NCBI RefSeq assembly: GCF_001475545.1
Contig: NZ_LDQC01000028.1
Location: forward strand, 1 to 54,901
Origin: Curtobacterium luteum
GTDB lineage: Bacteria > Actinomycetota > Actinomycetes > Actinomycetales > Microbacteriaceae
Length of the DNA stretch: 54,901 nucleotides
Reading direction: 5' to 3'
In this document: positions 43,342 through 52,710 of the stretch, one piece after another
Layout of the letters: each line of letters begins with the position of its first letter
How positions within the stretch are numbered: the stretch's first letter is position 1
Position numbers and translations under genes: made by a program
The notes under the pieces: model-generated
What the model was told of the DNA's origin: nothing
Seen by the model: the letters and a program-made list of their open reading frames with translations, nothing else
Database searches by the model: none

Positions 43342-44658
43342 GTGACACGATCCGACACCGCCCCGCGCCGCCGCCTGCTCGCCGACCTCACCCCGCTCCG
43401 CCGCTCCCCCGCGTTCGCTCGGCTCTGGGCCGGGACGGCGATCGCCGGCATCGGCACGCAGATGACCACCGTCGCGGTCGGCCTCGAGGTGTACGAGATC
43501 ACCCACTCCACCTTCGCCGTCGCGCTCGTCGGCGTGATCGCGCTCGTGCCGATGATCGTCGCGGGCCTCTACGGCGGCATGCTCGCGGACGCGTTCGACC
43601 GTCGGCTCGTGGCGCTCGTGTCGGCGGTCGTCGCCTGGGCCGCGGTCGCCCTCATCGCCACCCACGCCTGGCTCGGCCTGCACAGCGTCGCGCTGCTCTA
43701 CGTCCTCGCCACCGTGAACGCCGTCGCGGCGACGGTCAGCAACGCCTCCCGCTCGGCGATCGTGCCGCGACTCGTCGGCACCGACCTGCTGCCCGCGGCG
43801 AGCGCCCTCGGCGGCATCGCGTCCGGGTTCCAGGTCACGGTGGGTCCGGCGATCGCGGGTGTCCTCATCGCCAGCGTCGGTTTTGCCCCGACGTACACGA
43901 TCGACGTCGTCCTGTTCACGTTCGCGTTCCTCGGGGTGTTCACGCTGCCGCGGATGGCGGCCGAGCACGACGCGCTCCGCCCCGGGCTGAGCTCGCTGAT
44001 CGAGGGGGCGCGGTTCCTGAAGCGCTCCCGGAACATCACGATGACGTTCGTGCTCGACATCGTCGCGATGACCTTCGGCCAGCCGCGGGTGCTCTTCCCC
44101 GCGATCGGCGCGCTCGTGATCGGCGGCGGATCGATCACGGTCGGGACGCTCACCGCCGCGTACGCGATCGGGGCGCTGCTGTCGAGCGTGTTCTCGGGCC
44201 CGCTCGGCCACGTCCGTCGCCAGGGCGAGGCGGTCGGTTGGGCGATCACGGCGTACGGCGGTGCGATCGCCGCGTTCGGGATCACGATCGCGGTCGCGCA
44301 CGCGCTCGGCGGCCGCGCCGGCGAACGCTTCGACGTCGGGATCCTGCCCGCCCTCGGTCTGGCGGCGCTCTTCCTCGCGGTCTCCGGCGGCGCCGACAAC
44401 GTCAGCTCGGTCTTCCGGAACACGATCCTGCAGGCCGCGGCACCCGACGGGATGCGCGGGCGGTTGCAGGGCATCTTCATCGTCGTCGTCACGGGCGGCC
44501 CGCGGGTCGGTGACCTCTACGCCGGCCTCGTCGTCGCGGCGGGCATCGCGTACCCGCCGATCATCGGAGGCGTGCTCATCATCGGGCTCGTCGCGCTGCT
44601 GCTCCGGCTCGTGCCGTCGTTCCGCCGGTACGACGCGCTGCACCCGCACGCGGACTAG
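43342..44658 (+). CDS. MFS transporter, enterobactin-exporter (EntS) type
   Basis: 438 aa with about 12 membrane helices. The EntS-like opening LRRSPAFARLWAGTAIAGIGTQMTTVAVGLEVYEIT and the MFS loop 2-3 motif (GGMLADAFDRR) are visible. Such proteins export siderophores or drugs; there is no siderophore gene nearby. GTG start at 43342, where homology begins. Confidence 0.88.
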   Translation: MTRSDTAPRRRLLADLTPLRRSPAFARLWAGTAIAGIGTQMTTVAVGLEVYEITHSTFAVALVGVIALVPMIVAGLYGGMLADAFDRRLVALVSAVVAWAAVALIATHAWLGLHSVALLYVLATVNAVAATVSNASRSAIVPRLVGTDLLPAASALGGIASGFQVTVGPAIAGVLIASVGFAPTYTIDVVLFTFAFLGVFTLPRMAAEHDALRPGLSSLIEGARFLKRSRNITMTFVLDIVAMTFGQPRVLFPAIGALVIGGGSITVGTLTAAYAIGALLSSVFSGPLGHVRRQGEAVGWAITAYGGAIAAFGITIAVAHALGGRAGERFDVGILPALGLAALFLAVSGGADNVSSVFRNTILQAAAPDGMRGRLQGIFIVVVTGGPRVGDLYAGLVVAAGIAYPPIIGGVLIIGLVALLLRLVPSFRRYDALHPHAD

Positions 44659-44670
44659 CGGCCGCCGCGC

Positions 44671-44740
44671 CACGAGACTCGGCCGCGCGGACAGTTCCAG
44701 CCTCGCGGATCGCGGAACTGTCCGCGTGGCCGAGACTCGG
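44671..44740. repeat. Long hairpin, family B copy 2
   Basis: The left part (GAGACTCGGCCGCGCGGACA and on, 44674-44698) pairs with GGAACTGTCCGCGTGGCCGA and on (44714-44740), almost perfect apart from the ends. The sequence is shared with 29363-29432. It lies after the MFS gene. Confidence 0.8.
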
Positions 44741-44769
44741 CAGCGGGTCGCCAGGGCGACCACCGACAG

Positions 44770-44808
44770 CCTGGAGGCGCGTGGCGGGCCCGCACCGCGC
44801 CTCCCGTC
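44770..44808 (+). terminator. GGAGGC-type hairpin after the MFS gene
   Basis: CCTGGAGGCGCGTGGCGGGC pairs with the downstream GCACCGCGCCTCCCG. Second hairpin in the same gap, directly after the family B element. Confidence 0.6.
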
Positions 44809-44818
44809 CGATTCCGGG

Positions 44819-44824
44819 TAGTTT
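44819..44824 (+). promoter_or_regulatory. -10 box of a probable leaderless yihY-type promoter
   Basis: TAGTTT ends 7 nt before the ATG at 44832; no ribosome site. Confidence 0.45.
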
Positions 44825-44831
44825 CGTACGC

Positions 44832-45911
44832 ATGCCGGACCGTGATGCGCGCGCCATCCAGCGGACCGGGGTCCGAGCCGTCGTCCGGCGCACCTACCAC
44901 TCCGTGATCCGGCACCGCGTCGTCGACGCGGCGGCGTCGCTGACGTTCTTCGCGACCCTCACGGTGTTCCCGACCGCGCTCGCGGTCGTGTCGGCGCTGG
45001 CGATCGTGGACCGGTCCGGCGACGGGCTCGAGGACATCATCCAGATCCTCGGGTTCATCGTGCGCCCGGAGACCGCACAGCACCTCGAGGAGCCCCTCCG
45101 GCAACTGCTCTCGCTCGACAACCCGTGGCTCGGGTTCGCGACCGGCGTGGTCCTGACGCTGTGGTCGCTGTCCGGGTACGCGACCGCGTTCGGACGGGCG
45201 ATGAACACCGCGTACGAGGTCGAGGAGGGTCGGCGGATCTGGAAGTTCCGCAGCATGATGCTCCTCGTCACCCTGCTCGTCATGGTCGGCGGGGCGATCG
45301 CGATCCTCATCCTGCTCGGCACACCGACCATCGCCGCGGCCGTCGTCGACCAGATGGGCTGGCCGGTCTGGGTGGACGACCTGTGGAACGTGGCGAAGTG
45401 GCCCGTGCTCGCCGCGGTCCTCGTCGTCATGGTCGCGGTGCTCTACTACGCGACGCCGAACGTCCGGACGCCGCAGCTCCGGTGGGTGTCGGCCGGTGCC
45501 GCGTTCGCGATCGTGACCTGGGCGATCGCGACGTTCGGGTTCGCCGTCTACGTCGAGACGATCGGCGCCGGCAACCGCGCGTACGGGTGGCTCGGCGGCG
45601 CGATCCTGCTGCTCGTGTACCTGTACATCTCGAACTTCGTGCTCGTGGTCGGCGGGGAGCTCGACTCCGAGGTGATCCGGATGCGCCAGCTGTTCGCCGG
45701 GATCGAGGCCGACGAGTCGATCCGGCTCCCCCTCCGCGACGTCACGCGGAACTTCGTGCTGGCCCGCTGGCGGGACGCCGACATCGCAGCCGCACACCAC
45801 GTCCGGGTCGAGGCGGCGAAGCTCCCCCGCGACGAGGAGGACTCCGCGCAGGCAGCGCACCTCCGCGACCTCGCCGGCAAGGTGCAGGTGAGCGAACCCC
45901 CGATGCCGTAG
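44832..45911 (+). CDS. YihY/virulence factor BrkB family membrane protein
   Basis: 359 aa with about six membrane helices and a soluble C-terminal tail. Family blocks are RHRVVDAAASLTFFATLTVFPTALAV, the segment around GYATAFGRAMNTAYEVEEGR and VYVETIGAGNRAYGWLGGAILLLVYLYISNFVLVVGGELDSEV. Once annotated as RNase BN by error; the function is unknown, possibly a transporter or envelope factor. Confidence 0.9.
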   Translation: MPDRDARAIQRTGVRAVVRRTYHSVIRHRVVDAAASLTFFATLTVFPTALAVVSALAIVDRSGDGLEDIIQILGFIVRPETAQHLEEPLRQLLSLDNPWLGFATGVVLTLWSLSGYATAFGRAMNTAYEVEEGRRIWKFRSMMLLVTLLVMVGGAIAILILLGTPTIAAAVVDQMGWPVWVDDLWNVAKWPVLAAVLVVMVAVLYYATPNVRTPQLRWVSAGAAFAIVTWAIATFGFAVYVETIGAGNRAYGWLGGAILLLVYLYISNFVLVVGGELDSEVIRMRQLFAGIEADESIRLPLRDVTRNFVLARWRDADIAAAHHVRVEAAKLPRDEEDSAQAAHLRDLAGKVQVSEPPMP

Positions 45912-45947
45912 CGGCACCGGGGGTCCGACGTCAGCACCCCCGCCGCG

Positions 45948-47420
45948 TCAGCGCTCCCGCGCGGCCTGGTCCAGCATCTCCTCGGTGACGACGGGGATCG
46001 CCCCCGTCGCGAGCTCGATGCCCGACAGGCGCGCGGGCGACAGGACCCGCTGCACCTGGTCCTCCTCCATGAGGCCGGCAGCGGTGACGAGGGTCGCGAT
46101 CGGCGTCGAGGTGGTCAGTGCCGTGTGCGCGATCGACGCCGCCGCCGCGTACCCGATGTAGGGCGTCAGCGCGGTCACGACACCGACGTTCGTGTCCACC
46201 TGCGCCGCGAGCTTCGCCTCGTTCGCCTCGATGCCCGTCACGCAGTGCACGCGGAGGGTCTCGCAGCCGTTCGCCATCCACTGCAACGACTGCATGATCG
46301 AGTGCGCGATGATCGGCTCGAACGCGTTGAGCTGCAGCTGACCGCCCTCGGCCGCCATCGTGACGGTGGTGTCGGCCCCGACGACCGCGAACGCGATCTG
46401 GTTCACCACCTCGGGGATCACCGGGTTGACCTTGCCCGGCATGATCGACGACCCGGCCTGGCGTGCCGGGAGGGTGATCTCGCCCAGGCCGGCCTGCGGC
46501 CCCGACGCGAGGAGCCGCAGGTCGTTGCAGATCTTCGAGAGCTTCGCGGCGCTGCGCTTCACCGTGCCGGACAGCGTCATGAACGCCCCGGCGTCGCTCG
46601 TCGCCTCGATGAGGTCCGGCGCGGTCACGACGTCGAGGTCGGTCGCGATCTGCAGCTGCCGCCGGACCTCGTCGCGGTACAGCGGGTCGGCGGTGATGCC
46701 CGTGCCGATCGCCGTCGCGCCGAGGTTCGTCTCGGCGAGCAGCGGCATGACCTTCGACAGCAGGAGCACGTCCTCCTGGATGGTGTGCGAGAACCCGGTG
46801 AACTCCTGACCGAGCGTCATCGGCACGGCGTCCTGGAGCTGCGTCCGTCCGATCTTCAGGACGTCCGCGAAGGCCCGCCCCCGCTCGGCGAACGCGTCGG
46901 ACAGCGCCTCGAGCTGGGCGTTGAGCCGCCGCACGCCGAGGATCATCGCCAGCTTGATGCTCGTCGGGTAGGTGTCGTTCGTCGACTGGCTGCGGTTCAC
47001 GTGGTCGATCGGGTGCAGGTACGCGTAGTCGCCCTTCTCCCGCCCGAGCAGCTCGAGGGCGCGGTTCGCGAGCACCTCGTTCGTGTTCATGTTCGTCGAC
47101 GTCCCGGCGCCGCCCTGCACGACGTCGACCACGAACTGGTCGCGGAGCCGTCCGTCGCGGACCTCCTGCGCGGCTGCGTCGATGGCGTCGGCGCGCTCGC
47201 CGTCGAGCACCCCGATCGCCTTGTTCGCGCGGGCCGCGGCCTGCTTGACGGTCGCGAGGGCCTCGATGAGGTCCGGGTACACCGCGATCGGGACGGACGT
47301 GATGGGGAAGTTCTCGAGCGCCCGGAGGGTGTTGATCCCCCAGTAGGCGTCGGCCGGGACCTCTCGGCTGCCCAGGGAGTCGGACTCGGTGCGGGTGGGT
47401 CGTGGTGCGTCGTTGCTCAC
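45948..47420 (-). CDS. aspA: Aspartate ammonia-lyase AspA
   Basis: Interconverts aspartate and fumarate plus ammonia. 490 aa from the GTG at 47420. Class II fumarase/aspartase signature GSSIMPGKVNPV is exact; GGAGTSTNMNTNEVLANRALE, VNRSQSTNDTYPTSI and the DVLKIGRTQLQDAVPMTLGQEF blocks are present. AspA rather than FumC is favoured by PADAYWGINTLRALENFPIT near the start and by length. TAGCCT lies 7 nt before the start. Confidence 0.93.
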   Translation of the reverse strand: MSNDAPRPTRTESDSLGSREVPADAYWGINTLRALENFPITSVPIAVYPDLIEALATVKQAAARANKAIGVLDGERADAIDAAAQEVRDGRLRDQFVVDVVQGGAGTSTNMNTNEVLANRALELLGREKGDYAYLHPIDHVNRSQSTNDTYPTSIKLAMILGVRRLNAQLEALSDAFAERGRAFADVLKIGRTQLQDAVPMTLGQEFTGFSHTIQEDVLLLSKVMPLLAETNLGATAIGTGITADPLYRDEVRRQLQIATDLDVVTAPDLIEATSDAGAFMTLSGTVKRSAAKLSKICNDLRLLASGPQAGLGEITLPARQAGSSIMPGKVNPVIPEVVNQIAFAVVGADTTVTMAAEGGQLQLNAFEPIIAHSIMQSLQWMANGCETLRVHCVTGIEANEAKLAAQVDTNVGVVTALTPYIGYAAAASIAHTALTTSTPIATLVTAAGLMEEDQVQRVLSPARLSGIELATGAIPVVTEEMLDQAARER

Positions 47421-47427
47421 CCGGCCC

Positions 47428-47433
47428 AGGCTA
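47428..47433 (-). promoter_or_regulatory. -10 box of a probable leaderless aspA promoter
   Basis: Minus-strand TAGCCT ends 7 nt before the aspA GTG. Confidence 0.5.
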
Positions 47434-47507
47434 GTCCGAACCGTCCAGCCGGTCCTGGTCCGCTGGCGGGCGCGTGTCGGCATGCGTCCGACGCGACCGG
47501 GAACCGA

Positions 47508-47545
47508 CCGGGAGGCTCGTGGCGGTGCCGCCACGAGCCTCCCGG
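47508..47545. terminator. Perfect GGAGGC-type hairpin
   Basis: CCGGGAGGCTCGTGGCGG and its exact reverse complement, 18 bp each side with a 2-nt centre. Between aspA and the small gene at 47611; oriented after the minus-strand small gene's stop. Confidence 0.65.
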
Positions 47546-47610
47546 CCGTCATCCCGTCGCGTCAGCGACCTGCAGCGCGCGAGCCGACGCGTGGCGTCAC
47601 GCGGTGCGCG

Positions 47611-47907
47611 TCAGTGGAACTGCGGGACGATGAGGTAGATGCCGTAGAGCACGGCGACGGCGCTCACCGCGAAGCAGGCGACCGCGAGCGAGCGGTACAG
47701 CCGCACCCCCGGCGGGGTCTGTCCGGGGATCGGGAACCCGGCCGTGGCCGGCCCGACGGTGCCGTCGTCCTTCACCGTGTACTTGCCGGCGCGGCTGTCC
47801 GCAGCGCTCCAGAAGCGCAGGCCGATCGAGTACACCGTCACGACGAAACACGCGCCGACGACCGAGGCGATCGCGACCGTCAGGAAGGCGAACCAGTCGA
47901 TGCCCAT
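47611..47907 (-). CDS. Small membrane protein coupled to the phosphate transporter
   Basis: 98 aa: two membrane helices (about 6-30 and 76-95) around a 40-residue loop (ADSRAGKYTVKDDGTVGPATAGF). I do not recognise a named family, but small proteins of this kind sit next to pit genes in Microbacteriaceae. Its ATG overlaps the stop of the transporter gene (ATGA), so it is translationally coupled and may be a subunit or regulator. Confidence 0.7.
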   Translation of the reverse strand: MGIDWFAFLTVAIASVVGACFVVTVYSIGLRFWSAADSRAGKYTVKDDGTVGPATAGFPIPGQTPPGVRLYRSLAVACFAVSAVAVLYGIYLIVPQFH

Positions 47908-49163
47908 CAGCGACGACCTCCCTTGCGAGCGGCCATGCGGCGCAGGGTGCGCTCACGGCTCAGCTCGGCACGACGGGCCGAGACGACCTCGGCGCGCTTC
48001 TTGCGCTGCATGTCCCGGCGCTCCTTGCGGGTGAGGACCGCGTTCGCGGCCACGTCCACCTCGATCGCGGCGGCCTGGTCGTGCGGCTTGCGGAGCGACC
48101 AGAGGTACAGGCCGAGGATCACCGCGGCTCCGACGACGGCGTCGATCACGAGCCCGACGACGCCGATGCGGGCGATGCCGGACGCGACCGCGCCGACCGC
48201 AGCCGCGGCGGGCAGCGTGATGAACCAGGCGATGACGATCTTGCCCGCGGTCGACCACTGGATCTTCGACCCACGACGGCCGAGGCCTGCGCCGATGATC
48301 GAGCCGGACGACACCTGCGTGGTGGACAGCGCGAACCCGAGGTGGCTCGACGCGAGGATCGTGGCGGCGGTCGAGGCCTCGGCGGCGAAACCCTGCGTCG
48401 CACGGATCTCGGTGATACCGGACCCGAGCGTGCGGATGATGCGCCAGCCGCCGGTGTACGTGCCGAGGGCGATCGCGAGGGCACACGCGACGACGACCCA
48501 GAACTGCACGCCCTGGTCCGCCGACTGCGCACCGGACGCGATGAGCGTCAGCGTGATGACGCCCATCGTCTTCTGCGCGTCGTTCGTGCCGTGCGCGAGC
48601 GACACCATCGAACTCGTGAAGACCTGCCCGATGCGGAAGCCGCCGCGCTCGTTCGGGAAGACCGGGCGACGGGTGATCCGGTACGCGATGCGCGTCGACA
48701 GGAACGACACGAGCGCCGCGATCACGGGCGACAGGAAGGCCGGGATGATCACGACCGTCAGCAGTGCCGCGTAGTTCACGGAGCCGAACCCGGCACCGAC
48801 GATCGCGGCACCGATCAGTCCGCCGAACAGCGCGTGCGACGACGACGAGGGCAGGCCCCGCAGCCACGTGATCATGTTCCACACGACCGCGCCGATGAGC
48901 CCCGCGAAGATCATCTCCGGGGTGATCGCGACGCCGCCGGGGCCCTCGTTGATCAGGCCGTGCGAGATCGAGGTCGCCACGGCGGTGCTGAGGAACGCAC
49001 CGACGAGGTTGAGCACCGCTGCGACGGTGACCGCGACCTTGGGCTTCATGGCGCCGGTCGCGATCGGGGTCGCCATCGCGTTGGCGGTGTCGTGAAAACC
49101 GTTTGTGAAGTCGAAGAAGAGGGCCAACGCGATGACCAGGACGACTATGAGTGTGATGTCCAC
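47907..49163 (-). CDS. pit: Inorganic phosphate transporter, PiT family
   Basis: 418 aa, about 10-12 membrane helices. The two inverted PiT signatures are FFDFTNGFHDTANAMATPIATGAM and VSLAHGTNDAQKTMGVITL, each with the conserved Asn-Asp/His-Asp; a third block is GTYTGGWRIIRTLGSGITEI. The cytoplasmic C-terminus is very basic. Low-affinity proton-coupled uptake of metal-phosphate. GTG start, as the in-frame extension upstream is not hydrophobic. Confidence 0.93.
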   Translation of the reverse strand: MDITLIVVLVIALALFFDFTNGFHDTANAMATPIATGAMKPKVAVTVAAVLNLVGAFLSTAVATSISHGLINEGPGGVAITPEMIFAGLIGAVVWNMITWLRGLPSSSSHALFGGLIGAAIVGAGFGSVNYAALLTVVIIPAFLSPVIAALVSFLSTRIAYRITRRPVFPNERGGFRIGQVFTSSMVSLAHGTNDAQKTMGVITLTLIASGAQSADQGVQFWVVVACALAIALGTYTGGWRIIRTLGSGITEIRATQGFAAEASTAATILASSHLGFALSTTQVSSGSIIGAGLGRRGSKIQWSTAGKIVIAWFITLPAAAAVGAVASGIARIGVVGLVIDAVVGAAVILGLYLWSLRKPHDQAAAIEVDVAANAVLTRKERRDMQRKKRAEVVSARRAELSRERTLRRMAARKGGRR

Positions 49164-49279
49164 CGCGGGAAAGTGTCCCAGGCGACCGCCCCGAGCACAA
49201 ACCCTGCCGTTCACGTCGCGTTCACCAGTGCTGTCGATCCGTTCAGGAACGGAACCATTCCGATGAGAGAATGTTCCTC

Positions 49280-50968
49280 ATGGACCCTGTCGAGCTGCTC
49301 ATCCTGCTGATCGGATCGCTTGCGGTGACGGGGTTCGCGCGGGCGAAGGGCCTGCCCGCTCCCCTGCTCGTCACGGCCGTGGCCCTCGCGGCGTCGTTCA
49401 TCCCCGGACTGCCGCACATCGAGATCGACAGCGAGGTCATCCTCACCGTCGTGCTCCCGCCGCTGCTCTACTCGGCGGCGCTCGACGTGTCGTGGCAGAG
49501 CTTCCAGACGTCGATCAAGCAGATCCGGCGCCTCGGGATCTTCCTCGTGATCGTCACGGCGCTCGTGGTCGGTGTCGTCGCGTACTTCCTCATCCCGGAC
49601 ATGACGCTGCCGGCAGCGATCCTCCTCGGCGCGATCGTCGCTCCGCCGGACGCCGTGTCCGCGGCGGCGATCGGCCGGAAGCTCGGGCTCCCCCGGCGCG
49701 TGATGACGGTGCTGTCCGGCGAGAGCCTCATCAACGACGCGGCCTCGCTGACGCTGGTGCGGGTGTTCACGCTCATCATCGCGGGGACGTCACTGACCAT
49801 CTGGCAGGACCTCGGCATCTTCGGGCTCGCGATCGGCGTCGGCCTCGTGGTCGGCGGGGTGCTCGGTGTCGCCGTGCACTGGATCCGGATGCGGATCAAC
49901 GACCCCGTGGTCGAGACGATCATGAGCATCCTGCTGCCCTTCGTCGCGTACATCGGCGCGGAGCACCTGTCCGGGTCCGGGGTGATCGCGGTCGTCACCG
50001 CGGGCCTCTACATCGGCTACAACTCGCCGAAGGAGGGCTACGCGACCCGGCTCCAGGAGCGCCCCCTCTGGACGAGCATCGACGTCATCCTCGAGGGGTT
50101 CGTCTTCGCCCTCATCGGTCTGCAGCTCAACGACGTCGTGCAGAAGCTCATCGCGAGCGAGCGGAGCCTCGGTCAGACGCTGACCGCGGCGGTCGTGATC
50201 CTCCTCGTCGTGATCCTCGTCCGGCCCCTCTTCGTGTTCGAGTCCTACGTGCGCAACCGGATCAACGGACGCTGGCTCCGGCCCCTGCGCATCCGGCTCT
50301 CCCGCGGGCACCCGTCGCTGCGGTGGATCCGTGGTTCGGCGGAGCCGAAGCTCAACTGGCGCGAGCTCACCGTCATCTCGTGGACCGGGATGCGCGGTGT
50401 GGTCACGCTCGCCGCCGCGGTGTCGGTCGTGGCGAACCCGACGGAGATCCCGGCGCAGGACACCATCTTCGTGATCGCGTTCATCGTCACCGTCGGCACC
50501 CTCCTGCTCCAGGGCCTGACGCTGCCGTTCGTCATCCGGGCGCTCAAGGTGCAGGACCCCGAGGAAGGCATCCAGGACGTCCGGAGCGAGATGCGGCTGA
50601 ACGAGCGCACCACCCGCGCCGCGATCGAGCTCATCGAGCAGCGACGGCCGGAGTGGGGCGAGCGCTTCGGGGTCGAGGCGACGGACGTGTTCGTCGCGCG
50701 GCTCAAGGCACGGCTCGAACGCGCCGCCGAGACGTTCCGGCAGGACGCCGTGGAGGAGGAGACCGAGGACCAGCAGCTGCCCTCGCGGCTCCGGGGTGCG
50801 CAGATGCAGGACATCCGCCGCGACCTGCTCGACCGGCGACGGGAGATCGTGCTCGAGGAGCGCGAGAAGGGCAACCTCGACGAGGAGGTCATGCGCCGGG
50901 TACTCGTGACGCTCGACGCCGAGGAGCTCGCCATGGACTCGGCACAGGCGTCCCGCAGCCGGAGCTGA
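49280..50968 (+). CDS. Na+/H+ antiporter, CPA1 family
   Basis: 562 aa with about 12 membrane helices up to residue 430, then a long charged cytoplasmic tail with coiled-coil character. Family motifs: LLGAIVAPPDAVSAAAIGRKLGLPRRVMTVLSGESLINDAASL with the ion-binding PPD-A and the NDA region. Exchanges cations for protons in pH and salt homeostasis. An ATG at 49271 would add three residues; neither start has a convincing ribosome site. Confidence 0.92.
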   Translation: MDPVELLILLIGSLAVTGFARAKGLPAPLLVTAVALAASFIPGLPHIEIDSEVILTVVLPPLLYSAALDVSWQSFQTSIKQIRRLGIFLVIVTALVVGVVAYFLIPDMTLPAAILLGAIVAPPDAVSAAAIGRKLGLPRRVMTVLSGESLINDAASLTLVRVFTLIIAGTSLTIWQDLGIFGLAIGVGLVVGGVLGVAVHWIRMRINDPVVETIMSILLPFVAYIGAEHLSGSGVIAVVTAGLYIGYNSPKEGYATRLQERPLWTSIDVILEGFVFALIGLQLNDVVQKLIASERSLGQTLTAAVVILLVVILVRPLFVFESYVRNRINGRWLRPLRIRLSRGHPSLRWIRGSAEPKLNWRELTVISWTGMRGVVTLAAAVSVVANPTEIPAQDTIFVIAFIVTVGTLLLQGLTLPFVIRALKVQDPEEGIQDVRSEMRLNERTTRAAIELIEQRRPEWGERFGVEATDVFVARLKARLERAAETFRQDAVEEETEDQQLPSRLRGAQMQDIRRDLLDRRREIVLEEREKGNLDEEVMRRVLVTLDAEELAMDSAQASRSRS

Positions 50969-51096
50969 CCGCGCCGGAGCACCGGGTGCGGCGCGCGACC
51001 GTGCACGCCGCGCGGCCGCGCGCTCCGCACCCCGGTCGCTGTCGGACGTCACGGCGTATCCTGGCGCTCCGATCGAGAACAGGAGCACGTGGCCGA

Positions 51097-52635
51097 GTGA
51101 GCACCCCGCGGAACGACCTCCCCCCGAAGCGGACCACCCGCCCGTCGACCCGCGGCACGCGTCCCCGTCGAGGGTCGTCCGTCGCCGGTCACCGTCGGGT
51201 CCGCCAGGCTCCCGTCCCCGAGCCGCAGCGCATCAGCCGCTACCGGCGCTGGTACGGCACGCTGCACCCGTCGCTGCAGCTCATCGGTCTGCAGCTCTGG
51301 ATGCCGCTGTTCTTCATCGTCGGGTTCTGCCTCTGCTACGTAGTCGCGTTCCACGCGCCGCACCCGCACGACGTCCCCGTCGCCCTCGTCGGCAGCGACC
51401 CGACGCTCGTCGCGGCCGTCGGCAAGGCCCTGCCGGGCGAGTACGCCTTCCACGTGTACGACTCGCTCGCCACCGCGAAGCGCGACGTGCTCGCCGGCAG
51501 CATGGCCGTCGCCTACGACCCGTCGGCGAACGAGTTCTTCAAGGCCAGCGCGCACCAGTACCAGGTCGCGGCGCTCGTCCCCGCCACCCTGTCCGCGGTC
51601 ATCGGTGCCGGCGGAGCCGCAGCCCCGAAGGTCACCGAGCTCGCCCCGCTCCCCGCCTACGACGAGTACGGCACCGTCTCGATGTACGTGATGCTCGCGT
51701 GGTGCATCGGCGGCTACATGGTGGCCATGTTCATCGGGATCATGGGCGGCCCGCTCCGGCACCGCACCCGCATGGCCGTGATCGTCGTCGGCGGCCTCGT
51801 CATCTCCCTCATCACGAACACCCTGGCGGGCCCGGTCGTCGGCGCGATCCAGGGCCACTTCGTCCCGCTCGTCCTCATCGCGTGGGGATGGATCGTGGCG
51901 ATCGGACTCGCGGTCAACGGCCTGAGCTACTTCGCCGGCCGGTTCATCGCCGCCCCGGCCATGATCTGCTTCGTCTTCCTCTCCATGCCGTCCTCCGGCG
52001 GCGCGTACCCGAAGTGGTTCATGCCCGAGCCGTTCGCGTGGCTCAACAACGTCGTCGTCGGTTCGAGCATGGTCGACATGATCAAGCACCAGATCTACGG
52101 CGTCGGGCCCGGTCTGACGCGCGGGCTGGTCACGATGGCCTGCTACGCCGGAGCGGGCCTGGTGCTCATGTACTTCGGCAAGATGTGGTGGGAGCACCGA
52201 CGCATCCGCGCGATCGTCACCGGCCGCACGACGATGTTCCAGGACGCCCAGAACGCGAACCGGGACTTCCTCGGCAAGCAGCGCGACCAGGAACTCGAGC
52301 GGCACGGTCTGACCTCGACGGAGACCGGCACGCTCAGCGTGCTGCGCGACGACGACTGGGAGGACGAACGAGCCGGCGGCGACGTCTTCATGGGCGGTCG
52401 CGACGGCCTCGAGACCGAGAGCTCGCCGACCGGTCGCATCCCGGTGGTGCGCTCGGGCGAGCGGTCCGCTCCTGCGGGACGGCCGGGAGGCCCGACCAGC
52501 GGTCCGCGCACGCGTCCCGTCCCACGGGCGGACGGCTCGCGGGTGCCCACGCGCTCCGACGTGCCGGCTCGGTCGTCCGCACGGACCGGCGGCCCGGACG
52601 ACGACCGCCCCCACGGCCGGCACGCCGACCGCTGA
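51097..52635 (+). CDS. Multi-pass membrane protein, YhgE/ABC-2-like architecture
   Basis: 512 aa. A basic cytoplasmic N-terminus (about 1-60), one membrane helix (LWMPLFFIVGFCLCYVVAF), an extracytoplasmic domain of about 110 residues, five membrane helices (about 195-370), then a cytoplasmic hydrophilic tail of about 140 residues. The topology is that of YhgE/Pip or ABC-2 permease-like proteins, but no ATPase is adjacent. Function unknown. Start GTG at 51097 has AGGAG 11 nt upstream and TATCCT at 51057-51062. Confidence 0.75.
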   Translation: MSTPRNDLPPKRTTRPSTRGTRPRRGSSVAGHRRVRQAPVPEPQRISRYRRWYGTLHPSLQLIGLQLWMPLFFIVGFCLCYVVAFHAPHPHDVPVALVGSDPTLVAAVGKALPGEYAFHVYDSLATAKRDVLAGSMAVAYDPSANEFFKASAHQYQVAALVPATLSAVIGAGGAAAPKVTELAPLPAYDEYGTVSMYVMLAWCIGGYMVAMFIGIMGGPLRHRTRMAVIVVGGLVISLITNTLAGPVVGAIQGHFVPLVLIAWGWIVAIGLAVNGLSYFAGRFIAAPAMICFVFLSMPSSGGAYPKWFMPEPFAWLNNVVVGSSMVDMIKHQIYGVGPGLTRGLVTMACYAGAGLVLMYFGKMWWEHRRIRAIVTGRTTMFQDAQNANRDFLGKQRDQELERHGLTSTETGTLSVLRDDDWEDERAGGDVFMGGRDGLETESSPTGRIPVVRSGERSAPAGRPGGPTSGPRTRPVPRADGSRVPTRSDVPARSSARTGGPDDDRPHGRHADR

Positions 52636-52698
52636 GGCCCACCGGTCGGGGTGCGGAGGCCCGCCGCGCCGGGCGCTGGGGCCCGCCGCCGCCGGGCG

Positions 52699-52704
52699 TA
52701 TCCT
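52699..52704 (+). promoter_or_regulatory. -10 box of a probable leaderless promoter
   Basis: TATCCT ends 6 nt before the ATG at 52711; the space (GGGCGG) is not a usable ribosome site at that distance. Confidence 0.5.
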
Positions 52705-52710
52705 GGGCGG

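Noticed and set aside
46125..47633. A 502-codon open frame opposite aspA
   Set aside because: AspA has an exact family signature; the antisense frame has none.
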